From: Luzula sylvatica | Taxonomy: Eukaryota; Streptophyta; Magnoliopsida; Poales; Juncaceae | DNA: 64,000 nt | Direction of reading: 5' to 3' | Assembly (NCBI GenBank): GCA_946800325.1 | Contig: OX326959.1 | Coordinates: forward strand, 34,605,027-34,669,026 | Part shown: piece after piece, positions 24,366 through 38,003 of the stretch | Position numbering within the stretch: the first letter of the stretch is position 1 | Layout of the letters: each line of letters begins with the position of its first letter | The notes under the pieces: model-generated | What the model was told of the DNA's origin: nothing | What the model saw: the letters and a program-made list of their open reading frames with translations, nothing else | Databases searched by the model: none | Position numbers and translations under genes: made by a program

Positions 24366-27300
24366 TAGTTCTCTAAAATGCGCAAAATACTTCTTTCATG
24401 TTTTTCTCAAAAAACTCCGGGATTGAAGACTAACACATACAAATTTCTATTTTTCCTACTTTTTCCATCAAATCAAAAACTGAAGTCTAACACCTTCAAA
24501 AATATCAATTATCATTTTTTCTAAAAAAGACCAAAATAGTTCTCTAAAATGAGCAAAATACTTCATTTTTCATGTTTTTCTCAAAAAATTCCGGGATTGA
24601 AGACTAACACATACAAATTTCTATTTTTCCTATTTTTTGCATAAAATCAAAAACTGAAGTCTAACACCTTCAAAAATATCAATTTTCATTTTTTCTAAAA
24701 AAGACGAAAATAGTTCTCTAAAATGAGCAAAATACTTCATTTTTCATGTTTTTCTCAAAAAACTCCGGGATTGAAGACTAACACATACAAATTTCTATTT
24801 TTCCAATTTTTTGCATAAAATCAAAAACTGAAGTCTAACACCTTCAAAAATATCAATTATCATTTGTTCTAAAAAAGACCAAAATAGTTCTCTAAAATGA
24901 TCAAAATACTTCATTATTCATGTTTTTCTCAAAAAATTCCGTGATTGAAGACTAACACATACAAATTTCTATTTTCCCAATTTTTTGCACAAAATCAAAA
25001 ACTGAAGTCTAACACCTTCAAAAATATCAATTATCATTTTTTCTAAAAGAGTCCAAAATAGTTCTCTAAAATGTGCAAAATACTTCAGTTTTCATGTTTT
25101 TCTCAAAAAACTCCGGGATTGAAGACTAACACATACAAATTTCTATTTTTCCAATTTTTTGCATAAAATCAAAAACTGAAGTCTAACACCTTCAAAAATA
25201 TCAATTTTCATTTTTTCTAAAAAAGACGAAAATAGTTCTCTAAAATGAGCAAAATACTTCATTTTTCATGTTTTTCTCAAAAAACTCCGGGATTGAAGAC
25301 TAACACAAACAAATTTCTATTTTTCCAATTTTTTGCATAAAATCAATAACTGAAGTCTAACACCTTCAAAAATATCAATTATCATTTTTTCTAAAAAAGA
25401 CCAAAATAGTTCTCTATAATGAGCAAAATACTTCATTTTTCATGTTTTTCTCAAAAATATCAATTATTATTTTTTCTAAAAGAGTCCAAAATAATTCTCT
25501 AAAATGAGCAAAATACTTCATTTTTCATGTTATTCTCAAAAAATTCCGTGATTGAAGACTAACACATACAAATTTCTATTTTTCCAATATTTTGCAAAAA
25601 ATCAAAAACTGAAGTCTAACACCTTCAAAAATATCAATTTTCATTTTTTCTAAAAGAGTCCAAAATAATTCTCTAAAATGAGAAAAATACTTCATTTTTC
25701 ATGTTTTTCTCAAAAAACTTCGTGATTGAAGACTAACACATACAAATTTCTATTTTTCCTATTTTTTGCAAAAAATCAAATAATGAAGTCTAACACCTTC
25801 AAAAATATCAATTATCATTTTTTCTAAAAAAGACCAAAATAGTTGTCTAAAATGAGCAAAATACTTTATTTTTTATGATTTTCTCAAAAAATTCCCGGAT
25901 TGAAGACTAACACATACAAATTTCTATTTTTCCAATTTTTTGCAAAAAATAAAAAACTGAAGTCTAACACCTTCAAAGATATCAATTATCATTTTTTCTA
26001 AAAAAGACCAAAATAGTTCTCTATAATGAGCAAAATACTTCATTTTTCATGTTTTTCTCAAAAATATCAATTATTATTTTTTCTAAAAGAGTCCAAAATA
26101 ATTCTCTAAAATGAGCAAAATACTTCATTTTTCATGTTTTTCTCAAAAAACTCCGGGATTGAAGACTAACACATACAAATTTCTATTTTTCCAATTTTTT
26201 TGCATAAAATCAAAAACTGATGTCTAACACCTTCAAAAATATCAATTATCATTTTTTCTAAAAAAGACCAAAATAGTTCTCTAAAATGAGCAAAATACTT
26301 CAATATTCACTTTTTTCTCAAAAAATTCCGTGATTGAAGACTAACACATACAAATTTCTATTTTCCCAATTTTTTTTGCAAAAAATCACAAACTGAAGTC
26401 TAACACCTTCAAAAATATCAATTATCATTTTTTCTAAAAAAGACCAAACTAGTTCTCTAAAATGAGCAAAATACTTCATTTTTCATGATTTTCTCAAAAA
26501 ATTCCGTGATTGAAGACTAACACATACAAATTAAAATTTTTCCAATTTTTTGCACAAAATCAAAAACAGAAGTCTAACACCTTCAAAAATATCAATTATC
26601 ATTTTTTCTAAAAAAGACCAAAATAGTTCTCTAAAATGCGCAAAATACTTCTTTCATGTTTTTCTCAAAAAACTCCGGGATTGAAGACTAACACATACAA
26701 ATTTCTATTTTTCCAATTTTTTGCATAAAATAAAAAACTGATGTCTAACACCTTCAAAAATATCAATTATCATTTTTTCTAAAAAAGACCAAAATACTTC
26801 TCTAAAATGAGCAAAATACTTCAATATTCACTTTTGTCTCAAAAAATTCCGTGATTGAAGACTAACACATACAAATTTCTATTTTCCCAATTTTTTTTGC
26901 AAAAAATCACAAACTGAAGTCTAACACCTTCAAAAATATCAATTATCATTTTTTCTAAAAAACACCAAAATAGTTCTCTAAAATGAGCAAAATACTTCAT
27001 TTTTCATGTTTTTCTCGAAAAACTCCGAGATTGAAGACTAACACATACAAATATGTATTTTTCCTATTTTTTGCATAAAATCAAAAACTGAAGTCTAACA
27101 CCTTCAAAAATATCAATTATCATTTTTTCTAAAAAAGACCAAACTAGTTCTCTAAAATGAGCAAAATAATTCATTTTTCATGATTTTCTCAAAAAATTCC
27201 GTGATTGAAGACTAACACATACAAATTACAATTTTTCCAATTTTTCGCACAAAATCAAAAACAGAAGTCTAACACCTTCAAAAATATCAATTATCATTTT

Positions 27301-28013
27301 TTCTAAAAAAGACCAAAATAGTTCTCTAAAATGCGCAAAATACTTCTTTCATGTTTTTCTCAAAAAACTCCGGGATTGAAGACTAACACATACAAATTTC
27401 TATTTTTCCAATTTTTTGCATAAAATAAAAAACTGATGTCTAACACCTTCAAAAATATCAATTATCATTTTTTCTAAAAAAGACCAAAATACTTCTCTAA
27501 AATGAGCAAAATACTTCAATATTCACTTTTGTCTCAAAAAATTCCGTGATTGAAGACTAACACATACAAATTTCTATTTTCCCAATTTTTTTTGCAAAAA
27601 ATCACAAACTGAAGTCTAACACCTTCAAAAATATCAATTATCATTTTTTCTAAAAAACACCAAAATAGTTCTCTAAACTGAGCAAAATACTTCATTTTTC
27701 ATGTTTTTCTCGTAAAATTCCGTGATTGAAGACTACCACATACAAATTTCTATTTTCCCAATTTTTTGCACAAAATCAAAAACTGAAGCCTAACACCTTC
27801 AAAAATATCAATTATCATTTTTTCTAAAAAAGACCAAACTAGTTCTCTAAAATGAGCAAAATACTTCATTTTTCATGATTTTCTCAAAAAATTCCGTGAT
27901 TGAAGACTAACACATACAAATTACAATTTTTCCAATTTTTTGCACAAAATCAAAAACAGAAGTCTAACACCTTCAAAAATATCAATTATCATTTTTTCTA
28001 AAAAAGACCAAAA
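24366..28013 (+). repeat. HOR-B copy 3, 3,648 bp, three monomers deleted
   Basis: It matches copy 2 up to the second truncated unit at 26014. The following monomer (26099) then begins taattctctaaaatgagcaaa and continues as the consensus monomer with ccaatttttttgcat. The three monomers with cttataaaattccggg and the gtcaattatctttt end are missing. 4,170 minus 3,648 is 522, exactly three times 174, so the loss is in register. Tetramers start at 26624, 27319 and 28014. Confidence 0.93.
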
Positions 28014-31000
28014 TAGTTCTCTAAAATGCGCAAAATACTTCTTTCATGTTTTTCTCAAAAAACTCCGGGATTGAAGACTAACACATACAAATTTCTATTT
28101 TTCCTACTTTTTCCATCAAATCAAAAACTGAAGTCTAACACCTTCAAAAATATCAATTATCATTTTTTCTAAAAAAGACCAAAATAGTTCTCTAAAATGA
28201 GCAAAATACTTCATTTTTCATGTTTTTCTCAAAAAATTCCGGGATTGAAGACTAACACATACAAATTTCTATTTTTCCTATTTTTTGCATAAAATCAAAA
28301 ACTGAAGTCTAACACCTTCAAAAATATCAATTTTCATTTTTTCTAAAAAAGACGAAAATAGTTCTCTAAAATGAGCAAAATACTTCATTTTTCATGTTTT
28401 TCTCAAAAAACTCCGGGATTGAAGACTAACACATACAAATTTCTATTTTTCCAATTTTTTGCATAAAATCAAAAACTGAAGTCTAACACCTTCAAAAATA
28501 TCAATTATCATTTGTTCTAAAAAAGACCAAAATAGTTCTCTAAAATGATCAAAATACTTCATTATTCATGTTTTTCTCAAAAAATTCCGTGATTGAAGAC
28601 TAACACATACAAATTTCTATTTTCCCAATTTTTTGCACAAAATCAAAAACTGAAGTCTAACACCTTCAAAAATATCAATTATCATTTTTTCTAAAAGAGT
28701 CCAAAATAGTTCTCTAAAATGTGCAAAATACTTCAGTTTTCATGTTTTTCTCAAAAAACTCCGGGATTGAAGACTAACACATACAAATTTCTATTTTTCC
28801 AATTTTTTGCATAAAATCAAAAACTGAAGTCTAACACCTTCAAAAATATCAATTTTCATTTTTTCTAAAAAAGACGAAAATAGTTCTCTAAAATGAGCAA
28901 AATACTTCATTTTTCATGTTTTTCTCAAAAAACTCCGGGATTGAAGACTAACACAAACAAATTTCTATTTTTCCAATTTTTTGCATAAAATCAATAACTG
29001 AAGTCTAACACCTTCAAAAATATCAATTATCATTTTTTCTAAAAAAGACCAAAATAGTTCTCTATAATGAGCAAAATACTTCATTTTTCATGTTTTTCTC
29101 AAAAATATCAATTATTATTTTTTCTAAAAGAGTCCAAAATAATTCTCTAAAATGAGCAAAATACTTCATTTTTCATGTTATTCTCAAAAAATTCCGTGAT
29201 TGAAGACTAACACATACAAATTTCTATTTTTCCAATATTTTGCAAAAAATCAAAAACTGAAGTTTAACACCTTCAAAAATATCAATTTTCATTTTTTCTA
29301 AAAGAGTCCAAAATAATTCTCTAAAATGAGAAAAATACTTCATTTTTCATGTTTTTCTCAAAAAACTTCGTGATTGAAGACTAACACATACAAATTTCTA
29401 TTTTTCCTATTTTTTGCAAAAAATCAAATAATGAAGTCTAACACCTTCAAAAATATCAATTATCATTTTTTCTAAAAAAGACCAAAATAGTTGTCTAAAA
29501 TGAGCAAAATACTTTATTTTTTATGATTTTCTCAAAAAATTCCCGGATTGAAGACTAACACATACAAATTTCTATTTTTCCAATTTTTTGCAAAAAATAA
29601 AAAACTGAAGTCTAACACCTTCAAAGATATCAATTATCATTTTTTCTAAAAAAGACCAAAATAGTTCTCTATAATGAGCAAAATACTTCATTTTTCATGT
29701 TTTTCTCAAAAATATCAATTATTATTTTTTCTAAAAGAGTCCAAAATAATTCTCTAAAATGAGAAAAATACTTCATTTTTCTTGTTTTTCTCAAAAAACT
29801 TCGTGATTGAAGACTAACACATACAAATTTCTATTTTTCCTATTTTTTGCAAAAAATCAAAAACTGAAGTCTAACACCTTCAAAAATATCAATTATCATT
29901 TTTTCTAAAAAAGACAAAAATAGTTGTCTAAAATGAGCAAAATACTTCATTTTTCATGATTTTCTTATAAAATTCCGGGATTGCAGACGAACACATACAA
30001 ATTTCTATTCTTCCTATTTTTTGCATAAAATCAACAACTGAAGTCTAACACCTTCAAAAATATCAATTATCATTTTTTCTAAAAAAGACCAAAATAGTTG
30101 TCTAAAATGAACAAAATACTTCATTTTTCATGATTTTCTTATAAAATTCCGGGATTGAAGACGAACACATACAAATTTCTATTCTTCCTATTTTTTGCAT
30201 AAAATCAAAAACTGAAGTCTAACACCTTCAAAAATGTCAATTATCTTTTTTTCTAAAAAAGACCAAAATAGTTCTCTAAAATGAGCAAAATACTTCATTT
30301 TTCATGTTTTTCTCAAAAAACTCCGGGATTGAAGACTAACACATACAAATTTCTATTTTTCCAATTTTTTTGCATAAAATCAAAAACTGATGTCTAACAC
30401 CTTCAAAAATATCAATTATCATTTTTTCTAAAAAAGACCAAAATAGTTCTCTAAAATGAGCAAAATACTTCAATATTCACTTTTTTCTCAAAAAATTCCG
30501 TGATTGAAGACTAACACATACAAATTTCTATTTTCCCAATTTTTTTTGCAAAAAATCACAAACTGAAGTCTAACACCTTCAAAAATATCAATTATCATTT
30601 TTTCTAAAAAAGACCAAACTAGTTCTCTAAAATGAGCAAAATACTTCATTTTTCATGATTTTCTCAAAAAATTCCGTGATTGAAGACTAACACATACAAA
30701 TTAAAATTTTTCCAATTTTTTGCACAAAATCAAAAACAGAAGTCTAACACCTTCAAAAATATCAATTATCATTTTTTCTAAAAAAGACCAAAATAGTTCT
30801 CTAAAATGCGCAAAATACTTCTTTCATGTTTTTCTCAAAAAACTCCGGGATTGAAGACTAACACATACAAATTTCTATTTTTCCAATTTTTTGCATAAAA
30901 TAAAAAACTGATGTCTAACACCTTCAAAAATATCAATTATCATTTTTTCTAAAAAAGACCAAAATACTTCTCTAAAATGAGCAAAATACTTCAATATTCA

Positions 31001-32183
31001 CTTTTGTCTCAAAAAATTCCGTGATTGAAGACTAACACATACAAATTTCTATTTTCCCAATTTTTTTTGCAAAAAATCACAAACTGAAGTCTAACACCTT
31101 CAAAAATATCAATTATCATTTTTTCTAAAAAACACCAAAATAGTTCTCTAAAATGAGCAAAATACTTCATTTTTCATGTTTTTCTCGAAAAACTCCGAGA
31201 TTGAAGACTAACACATACAAATATGTATTTTTCCTATTTTTTGCATAAAATCAAAAACTGAAGTCTAACACCTTCAAAAATATCAATTATCATTTTTTCT
31301 AAAAAAGACCAAACTAGTTCTCTAAAATGAGCAAAATACTTCATTTTTCATGATTTTCTCAAAAAATTCCGTGATTGAAGACTAACACATACAAATTACA
31401 ATTTTTCCAATTTTTCGCACAAAATCAAAAACAGAAGTCTAACACCTTCAAAAATATCAATTATCATTTTTTCTAAAAAAGACCAAAATAGTTCTCTAAA
31501 ATGCGCAAAATACTTCTTTCATGTTTTTCTCAAAAAACTCCGGGATTGAAGACTAACACATACAAATTTCTATTTTTCCAATTTTTTGCATAAAATAAAA
31601 AACTGATGTCTAACACCTTCAAAAATATCAATTATCATTTTTTCTAAAAAAGACCAAAATACTTCTCTAAAATGAGCAAAATACTTCAATATTCACTTTT
31701 GTCTCAAAAAATTCCGTGATTGAAGACTAACACATACAAATTTCTATTTTCCCAATTTTTTTTGCAAAAAATCACAAAATGAAGTCTAACACCTTCAAAA
31801 ATATCAATTATCATTTTTTCTAAAAAACACCAAAATAGTTCTCTAAACTGAGCAAAATACTTCATTTTTCATGTTTTTCTCGTAAAATTCCGTGATTGAA
31901 GACTACCACATACAAATTTCTATTTTCCCAATTTTTTGCACAAAATCAAAAACTGAAGCCTAACACCTTCAAAAATATCAATTATCATTTTTTCTAAAAA
32001 AGACCAAACTAGTTCTCTAAAATGAGCAAAATACTTCATTTTTCATGATTTTCTCAAAAAATTCCGTGATTGAAGACTAACACATACAAATTACAATTTT
32101 TCCAATTTTTTGCACAAAATCAAAAACAGAAGTCTAACACCTTCAAAAATATCAATTATCATTTTTTCTAAAAAAGACCAAAA
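28014..32183 (+). repeat. HOR-B copy 4, 4,170 bp (complete form)
   Basis: It has truncated units at 29055 and 29662 and tetramers at 30794, 31489 and 32184. The three monomers lost from copy 3 are present, including ttgcagacgaac, which is shared with copy 2. Only a few private changes are visible against copy 2, for example gaagtttaacacc near 29272 and cacaaaatgaag near 31786. Confidence 0.93.
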
Positions 32184-35100
32184 TAGTTCTCTAAAATGCG
32201 CAAAATACTTCTTTCATGTCTTTCTCAAAAAACTCCGGGATTGAAGACTAACACATACAAATTTCTATTTTTCCTACTTTTTCCATCAAATCAAAAACTG
32301 AAGTCTAACACCTTCAAAAATATCAATTATCATTTTTTCTAAAAAAGACCAAAATAGTTCTCTAAAATGAGCAAAATACTTCATTTTTCATGTTTTTCTC
32401 AAAAAATTCCGGGATTGAAGACTAACACATACAAATTTCTATTTTTCCTATTTTTTGCATAAAATCAAAAACTGAAGTCTAACACCTTCAAAAATATCAA
32501 TTTTCATTTTTTCTAAAAAAGACGAAAATAGTTCTCTAAAATGAGCAAAATACTTCATTTTTCATGTTTTTCTCAAAAAACTCCGGGATTGAAGACTAAC
32601 ACATACAAATTTCTATTTTTCCAATTTTTTGCATAAAATCAAAAACTGAAGTCTAACACCTTCAAAAATATCAATTATCATTTGTTCTAAAAAAGACCAA
32701 AATAGTTCTCTAAAATGATCAAAATACTTCATTATTCATGTTTTTCTCAAAAAATTCCGTGATTGAAGACTAACACATACAAATTTCTATTTTCCCAATT
32801 TTTTGCACAAAATCAAAAACTGAAGTCTAACACCTTCAAAAATATCAATTATCATTTTTTCTAAAAGAGTCCAAAATAGTTCTCTAAAATGTGCAAAATA
32901 CTTCAGTTTTCATGTTTTTCTCAAAAAACTCCGGGATTGAAGACTAACACATACAAATTTCTATTTTTCCAATTTTTTGCATAAAATCAAAAACTGAAGT
33001 CTAACACCTTCAAAAATATCAATTTTCATTTTTTCTAAAAAAGACGAAAATAGTTCTCTAAAATGAGCAAAATACTTCATTTTTCATGTTTTTCTCAAAA
33101 AACTCCGGGATTGAAGACTAACACATACAAATTTCTATTTTTCCAATTTTTTGCATAAAATCAATAACTGAAGTCTAACACCTTCAAAAATATCAATTAT
33201 CATTTTTTCTAAAAAAGACCAAAATAGTTCTCTATAATGAGCAAAATACTTCATTTTTCATGTTTTTCTCAAAAATATCAATTATTATTTTTTCTAAAAG
33301 AGTCCAAAATAATTCTCTAAAATGAGCAAAATACTTCATTTTTCATGTTATTCTCAAAAAATTCCGTGATTGAAGACTAACACATACAAATTTCTATTTT
33401 TCCAATATTTTGCAAAAAATCAAAAACTGAAGTCTAACACCTTCAAAAATATCAATTTTCATTTTTTCTAAAAGAGTCCAAAATAATTCTCTAAAATGAG
33501 AAAAATACTTCATTTTTCATGTTTTTCTCAAAAAACTTCGTGATTGAAGACTAACACATACAAATTTCTATTTTTCCTATTTTTTGCAAAAAATCAAATA
33601 ATGAAGTCTAACACCTTCAAAAATATCAATTATCATTTTTTCTAAAAAAGACCAAAATAGTTGTCTAAAATGAGCAAAATACTTTATTTTTTATGATTTT
33701 CTCAAAAAATTCCCGGATTGAAGACTAACACATACAAATTTCTATTTTTCCAATTTTTTGCAAAAAATAAAAAACTGAAGTCTAACACCTTCAAAGATAT
33801 CAATTATCATTTTTTCTAAAAAAGACCAAAATAGTTCTCTATAATGAGCAAAATACTTCATTTTTCATGTTTTTCTCAAAAATATCAATTATTATTTTTT
33901 CTAAAAGAGTCCAAAATAATTCTCTAAAATGAGAAAAATACTTCATTTTTCTTGTTTTTCTCAAAAAACTTCGTGATTGAAGACTAACACATACAAATTT
34001 CTATTTTTCCTATTTTTTGCAAAAAATCAAAAACTGAAGTCTAACACCTTCAAAAATATCAATTATCATTTTTTCTAAAAAAGACCAAAATAGTTGTCTA
34101 AAATGAACAAAATACTTCATTTTTCATGATTTTCTTATAAAATTCCGGGATTGAAGACGAACACATACAAATTTCTATTCTTCCTATTTTTTGCATAAAA
34201 TCAAAAACTGAAGTCTAACACCTTCAAAAATGTCAATTATCTTTTTTTCTAAAAAAGACCAAAAAAGTTCTCTAAAATGAGCAAAATACTTCATTTTTCA
34301 TGTTTTTCTCAAAAAACTCCGGGATTGAAGACTAACACATACAAATTTCTATTTTTCCAATTTTTTTGCATAAAATCAAAAACTGATGTCTAACACCTTC
34401 AAAAATATCAATTATCATTTTTTCTAAAAAAGACCAAAATAGTTCTCTAAAATGAGCAAAATACTTCAATATTCACTTTTTTCTCAAAAAATTCCGTGAT
34501 TGAAGACTAACACATACAAATTTCTATTTTCCCAATTTTTTTTGCAAAAAATCACAAACTGAAGTCTAACACCTTCAAAAATATCAATTATCATTTTTTC
34601 TAAAAAAGACCAAACTAGTTCTCTAAAATGAGCAAAATACTTCATTTTTCATGATTTTCTCAAAAAATTCCGTGATTGAAGACTAACACATACAAATTAC
34701 AATTTTTCCAATTTTTTGCACAAAATCAAAAACAGAAGTCTAACACCTTCAAAAATATCAATTATCATTTTTTCTAAAAAAGACCAAAATAGTTCTCTAA
34801 AATGCGCAAAATACTTCTTTCATGTTTTTCTCAAAAAACTCCGGGATTGAAGACTAACACATACAAATTTCTATTTTTCCAATTTTTTGCATAAAATAAA
34901 AAACTGATGTCTAACACCTTCAAAAATATCAATTATCATTTTTTCTAAAAAAGACCAAAATACTTCTCTAAAATGAGCAAAATACTTCAATATTCACTTT
35001 TGTCTCAAAAAATTCCGTGATTGAAGACTAACACATACAAATTTCTATTTTCCCAATTTTTTTTGCAAAAAATCACAAACTGAAGTCTAACACCTTCAAA

Positions 35101-35484
35101 AATATCAATTATCATTTTTTCTAAAAAACACCAAAATAGTTCTCTAAAATGAGCAAAATACTTCATTTTTCATGTTTTTCTCGTAAAATTCCGTGATTGA
35201 AGACTACCACATACAAATTTCTATTTTCCCAATTTTTTGCACAAAATCAAAAACTGAAGTCTAACACCTTCAAAAATATCAATTATCATTTTTTCTAAAA
35301 AAGACCAAACTAGTTCTCTAAAATGAGCAAAATACTTCATTTTTCATGATTTTCTCAAAAAATTCCGTGATTGAAGACTAACACATACAAATTACAATTT
35401 TTCCAATTTTTTGCACAAAATCAAAAACAGAAGTCTAACACCTTCAAAAATATCAATTATCATTTTTTCTAAAAAAGACCAAAA
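32184..35484 (+). repeat. HOR-B copy 5, 3,301 bp
   Basis: Truncated units lie at 33225 and 33832. One monomer is missing after the second truncated unit (958 bp to the next landmark instead of 1,132), as is one whole 695-bp tetramer (starts only at 34790 and 35485). Together 869 bp, which equals 4,170 minus 3,301. Confidence 0.92.
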
Positions 35485-38003
35485 TAGTTCTCTAAAATGC
35501 GCAAAATACTTCTTTCATGTTTTTCTCAAAAAACTCCGGGATTGAAGACTAACACATACAAATTTCTATTTTTCCTACTTTTTCCATCAAATCAAAAACT
35601 GAAGTCTAACACCTTCAAAAATATCAATTATCATTTTTTCTAAAAAAGACCAAAATAGTTCTCTAAAATGAGCAAAATACTTCATTTTTCATGTTTTTCT
35701 CAAAAAATTCCGGGATTGAAGACTAACACATACAAATTTCTATTTTTCCTATTTTTTGCATAAAATCAAAAACTGAAGTCTAACACCTTCAAAAATATCA
35801 ATTTTCTTTTTTTCTAAAAAAGACGAAAATAGTTCTCTAAAATGAGCAAAATACTTCATTTTTCATGTTTTTTCAAAAAACTCCGGAATTGAAGACTAAC
35901 ACATACAAATTTCTATTTTTCCAATTTTTTGCATAAAATCAAAAACTGAAGTCTAACACCTTCAAAAATATCAATTATCATTTGTTCTAAAAAAGACCAA
36001 AATAGTTCTCTAAAATGATCAAAATACTTCATTATTCATGTTTTTCTCAAAAAATTCCGTGATTGAAGACTAACACATACAAATTTCTTTTTTCCAAATT
36101 TTTTGCACAAAATCAAAAACTCAAGTCTAACACCTTCAAAAATATCAATTATCATTTTTTCTAAATGAGTCCAAAATAGTTCTCAAAAATGAGCAAAATA
36201 CTTCATTTTTCATGTTTTTCTCAAAAAACTCCGGGATTGAAGACTAACACATACAAATTTCTATTTTTCCTACTTTTTCCATAAAATAAAAAACTGAAGT
36301 CTAACACCTTCAAAAATATCAATTATCATTTGTTCTAAAAAAGACCAAAATAGTTCTCTAAAATGAGCAAAATACTTCAGTTTTCATGTTTTTCTCAAAA
36401 AATTCCGGGATTGAAGACTAACACATACAAATTTCTATTTTTAAAATTTTTTGCATAAAATCAAAAACGGAAGTCTAACACCTTCAAAAATATCAATTTT
36501 CATTTTTTCTAAAAAAGACCAAAATAGTTGTCTAAAATGAGCAAAATACTTTATTTTTCATGATTTTCTCAAAAAATTCCGAGATTGAAGACTAACACAT
36601 ACAAATTTCTATTTTTCCAATTTTTTGCAAAAAATAAAAAACTGTAGTCTAACACCTTCAAAGATATCAATTATCATTTTTTCTAAAAAAGACCAAAATA
36701 GTTCTCTATAATGAGCAAAATACTTCATTTTTCATGTTTTTCTCAAAAATATCAATTATTATTTTTTCTAAAAGAGTCCAAAATAATTCTCTAAAATGAG
36801 AAAAATACTTCATTTTTCTTGTTTTTCTCAAAAAACTTCGTGATTGAAGACTAACACATACAAATTTCTATTTTTCCTATTTTTTGCAAAAAATCAAAAA
36901 CTGAAGTCTAACACCTTCAAAAATATAAATTATCATTTTTTCTAAAAAAGACAAAAATAGTTGTCTAAAATGAGCAAAATACTTCATTTTTCATGATTTT
37001 CTTATAAAATTCCGGGATTGAAGACGAACACATACAAATTTCTATTCTTCCTATTTTTTGCATAAAATCAAAAACTGAAGTCTAACACCTTCAAAAATAT
37101 CAATTATCATTTTTTCTAAAAAAGACCAAAATAGTTGTCTAAAATGAACAAAATACTTCATTTTTCATGATTTTCTTATAAAATTCCGGGATTGAAGACG
37201 AACACATACAAATTTCTATTCTTCCTATTTTTTGCATAAAATCAAAAACTGAAGTCTAACACCTTCAAAAATGTCAATTATCTTTTTTTCTAAAAAAGAC
37301 CAAAATAGTTCTCTAAAATGAGCAAAATACTTCATTTTTCATGTTTTTCTCAAAAAACTCCGGGATTGAAGACTAACACATACAAATTTCTATTTTTCCA
37401 ATTTTTTGAATAAAATCAAAAACTGATGTCTAACACCTTCAAAAATATCAATTATCATTTTTTCTAAAAAAGACCAAAATAGTTCTCTAAAATGAGCAAA
37501 ATACTTCAATATTCACTTTTTTCTCAAAAAATTCCGTGATTGAAGACTAACACATACAAATTTCTATTTTCCCAATTTTTTTTGCAAAAAATCACAAACT
37601 GAAGTCTAACACCTTCAAAAATATCAATTATCATTTTTTCTAAAAAACACCAAAATAGTTCTCTAAAATGAGCAAAATACTTCATTTTTCATGTTTTTCT
37701 CGAAAAACTCCGTGATTGAAGACTAACACATACAAATATCTATTTTTCCTATTTTTTGCATAAAATCAAAAACTGAAGTCTAACACCTTCAAAAATATCA
37801 ATTATCATTTTTTCTAAAAAAGACCAAACTAGTTCTCTAAAATGAGCAAAATACTTCATTTTTCATGATTTTCTCAAAAAATTCTGTGATTGAAGACTAA
37901 CACATACAAATTACAATTTTTCCAATTTTTTGCACAAAATCAAAAACAGAAGTCTAACACCTTCAAAAATATCAATTATCATTTTTTCTAAAAAAGACCA
38001 AAA
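35485..38003 (+). repeat. HOR-B copy 6, 2,519 bp, strongly shortened
   Basis: It starts with the gcgc/ccatc monomer but has only one truncated unit (36699), followed by the atgagaaaaa and tcttgttttt monomer that normally follows the second of the pair. No repeated tetramer is present. More private substitutions are seen here than in copies 2-5, such as attttcttttttt near 35801, tccggaattg near 35885 and aaatgagtcc near 36165. Confidence 0.85.
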
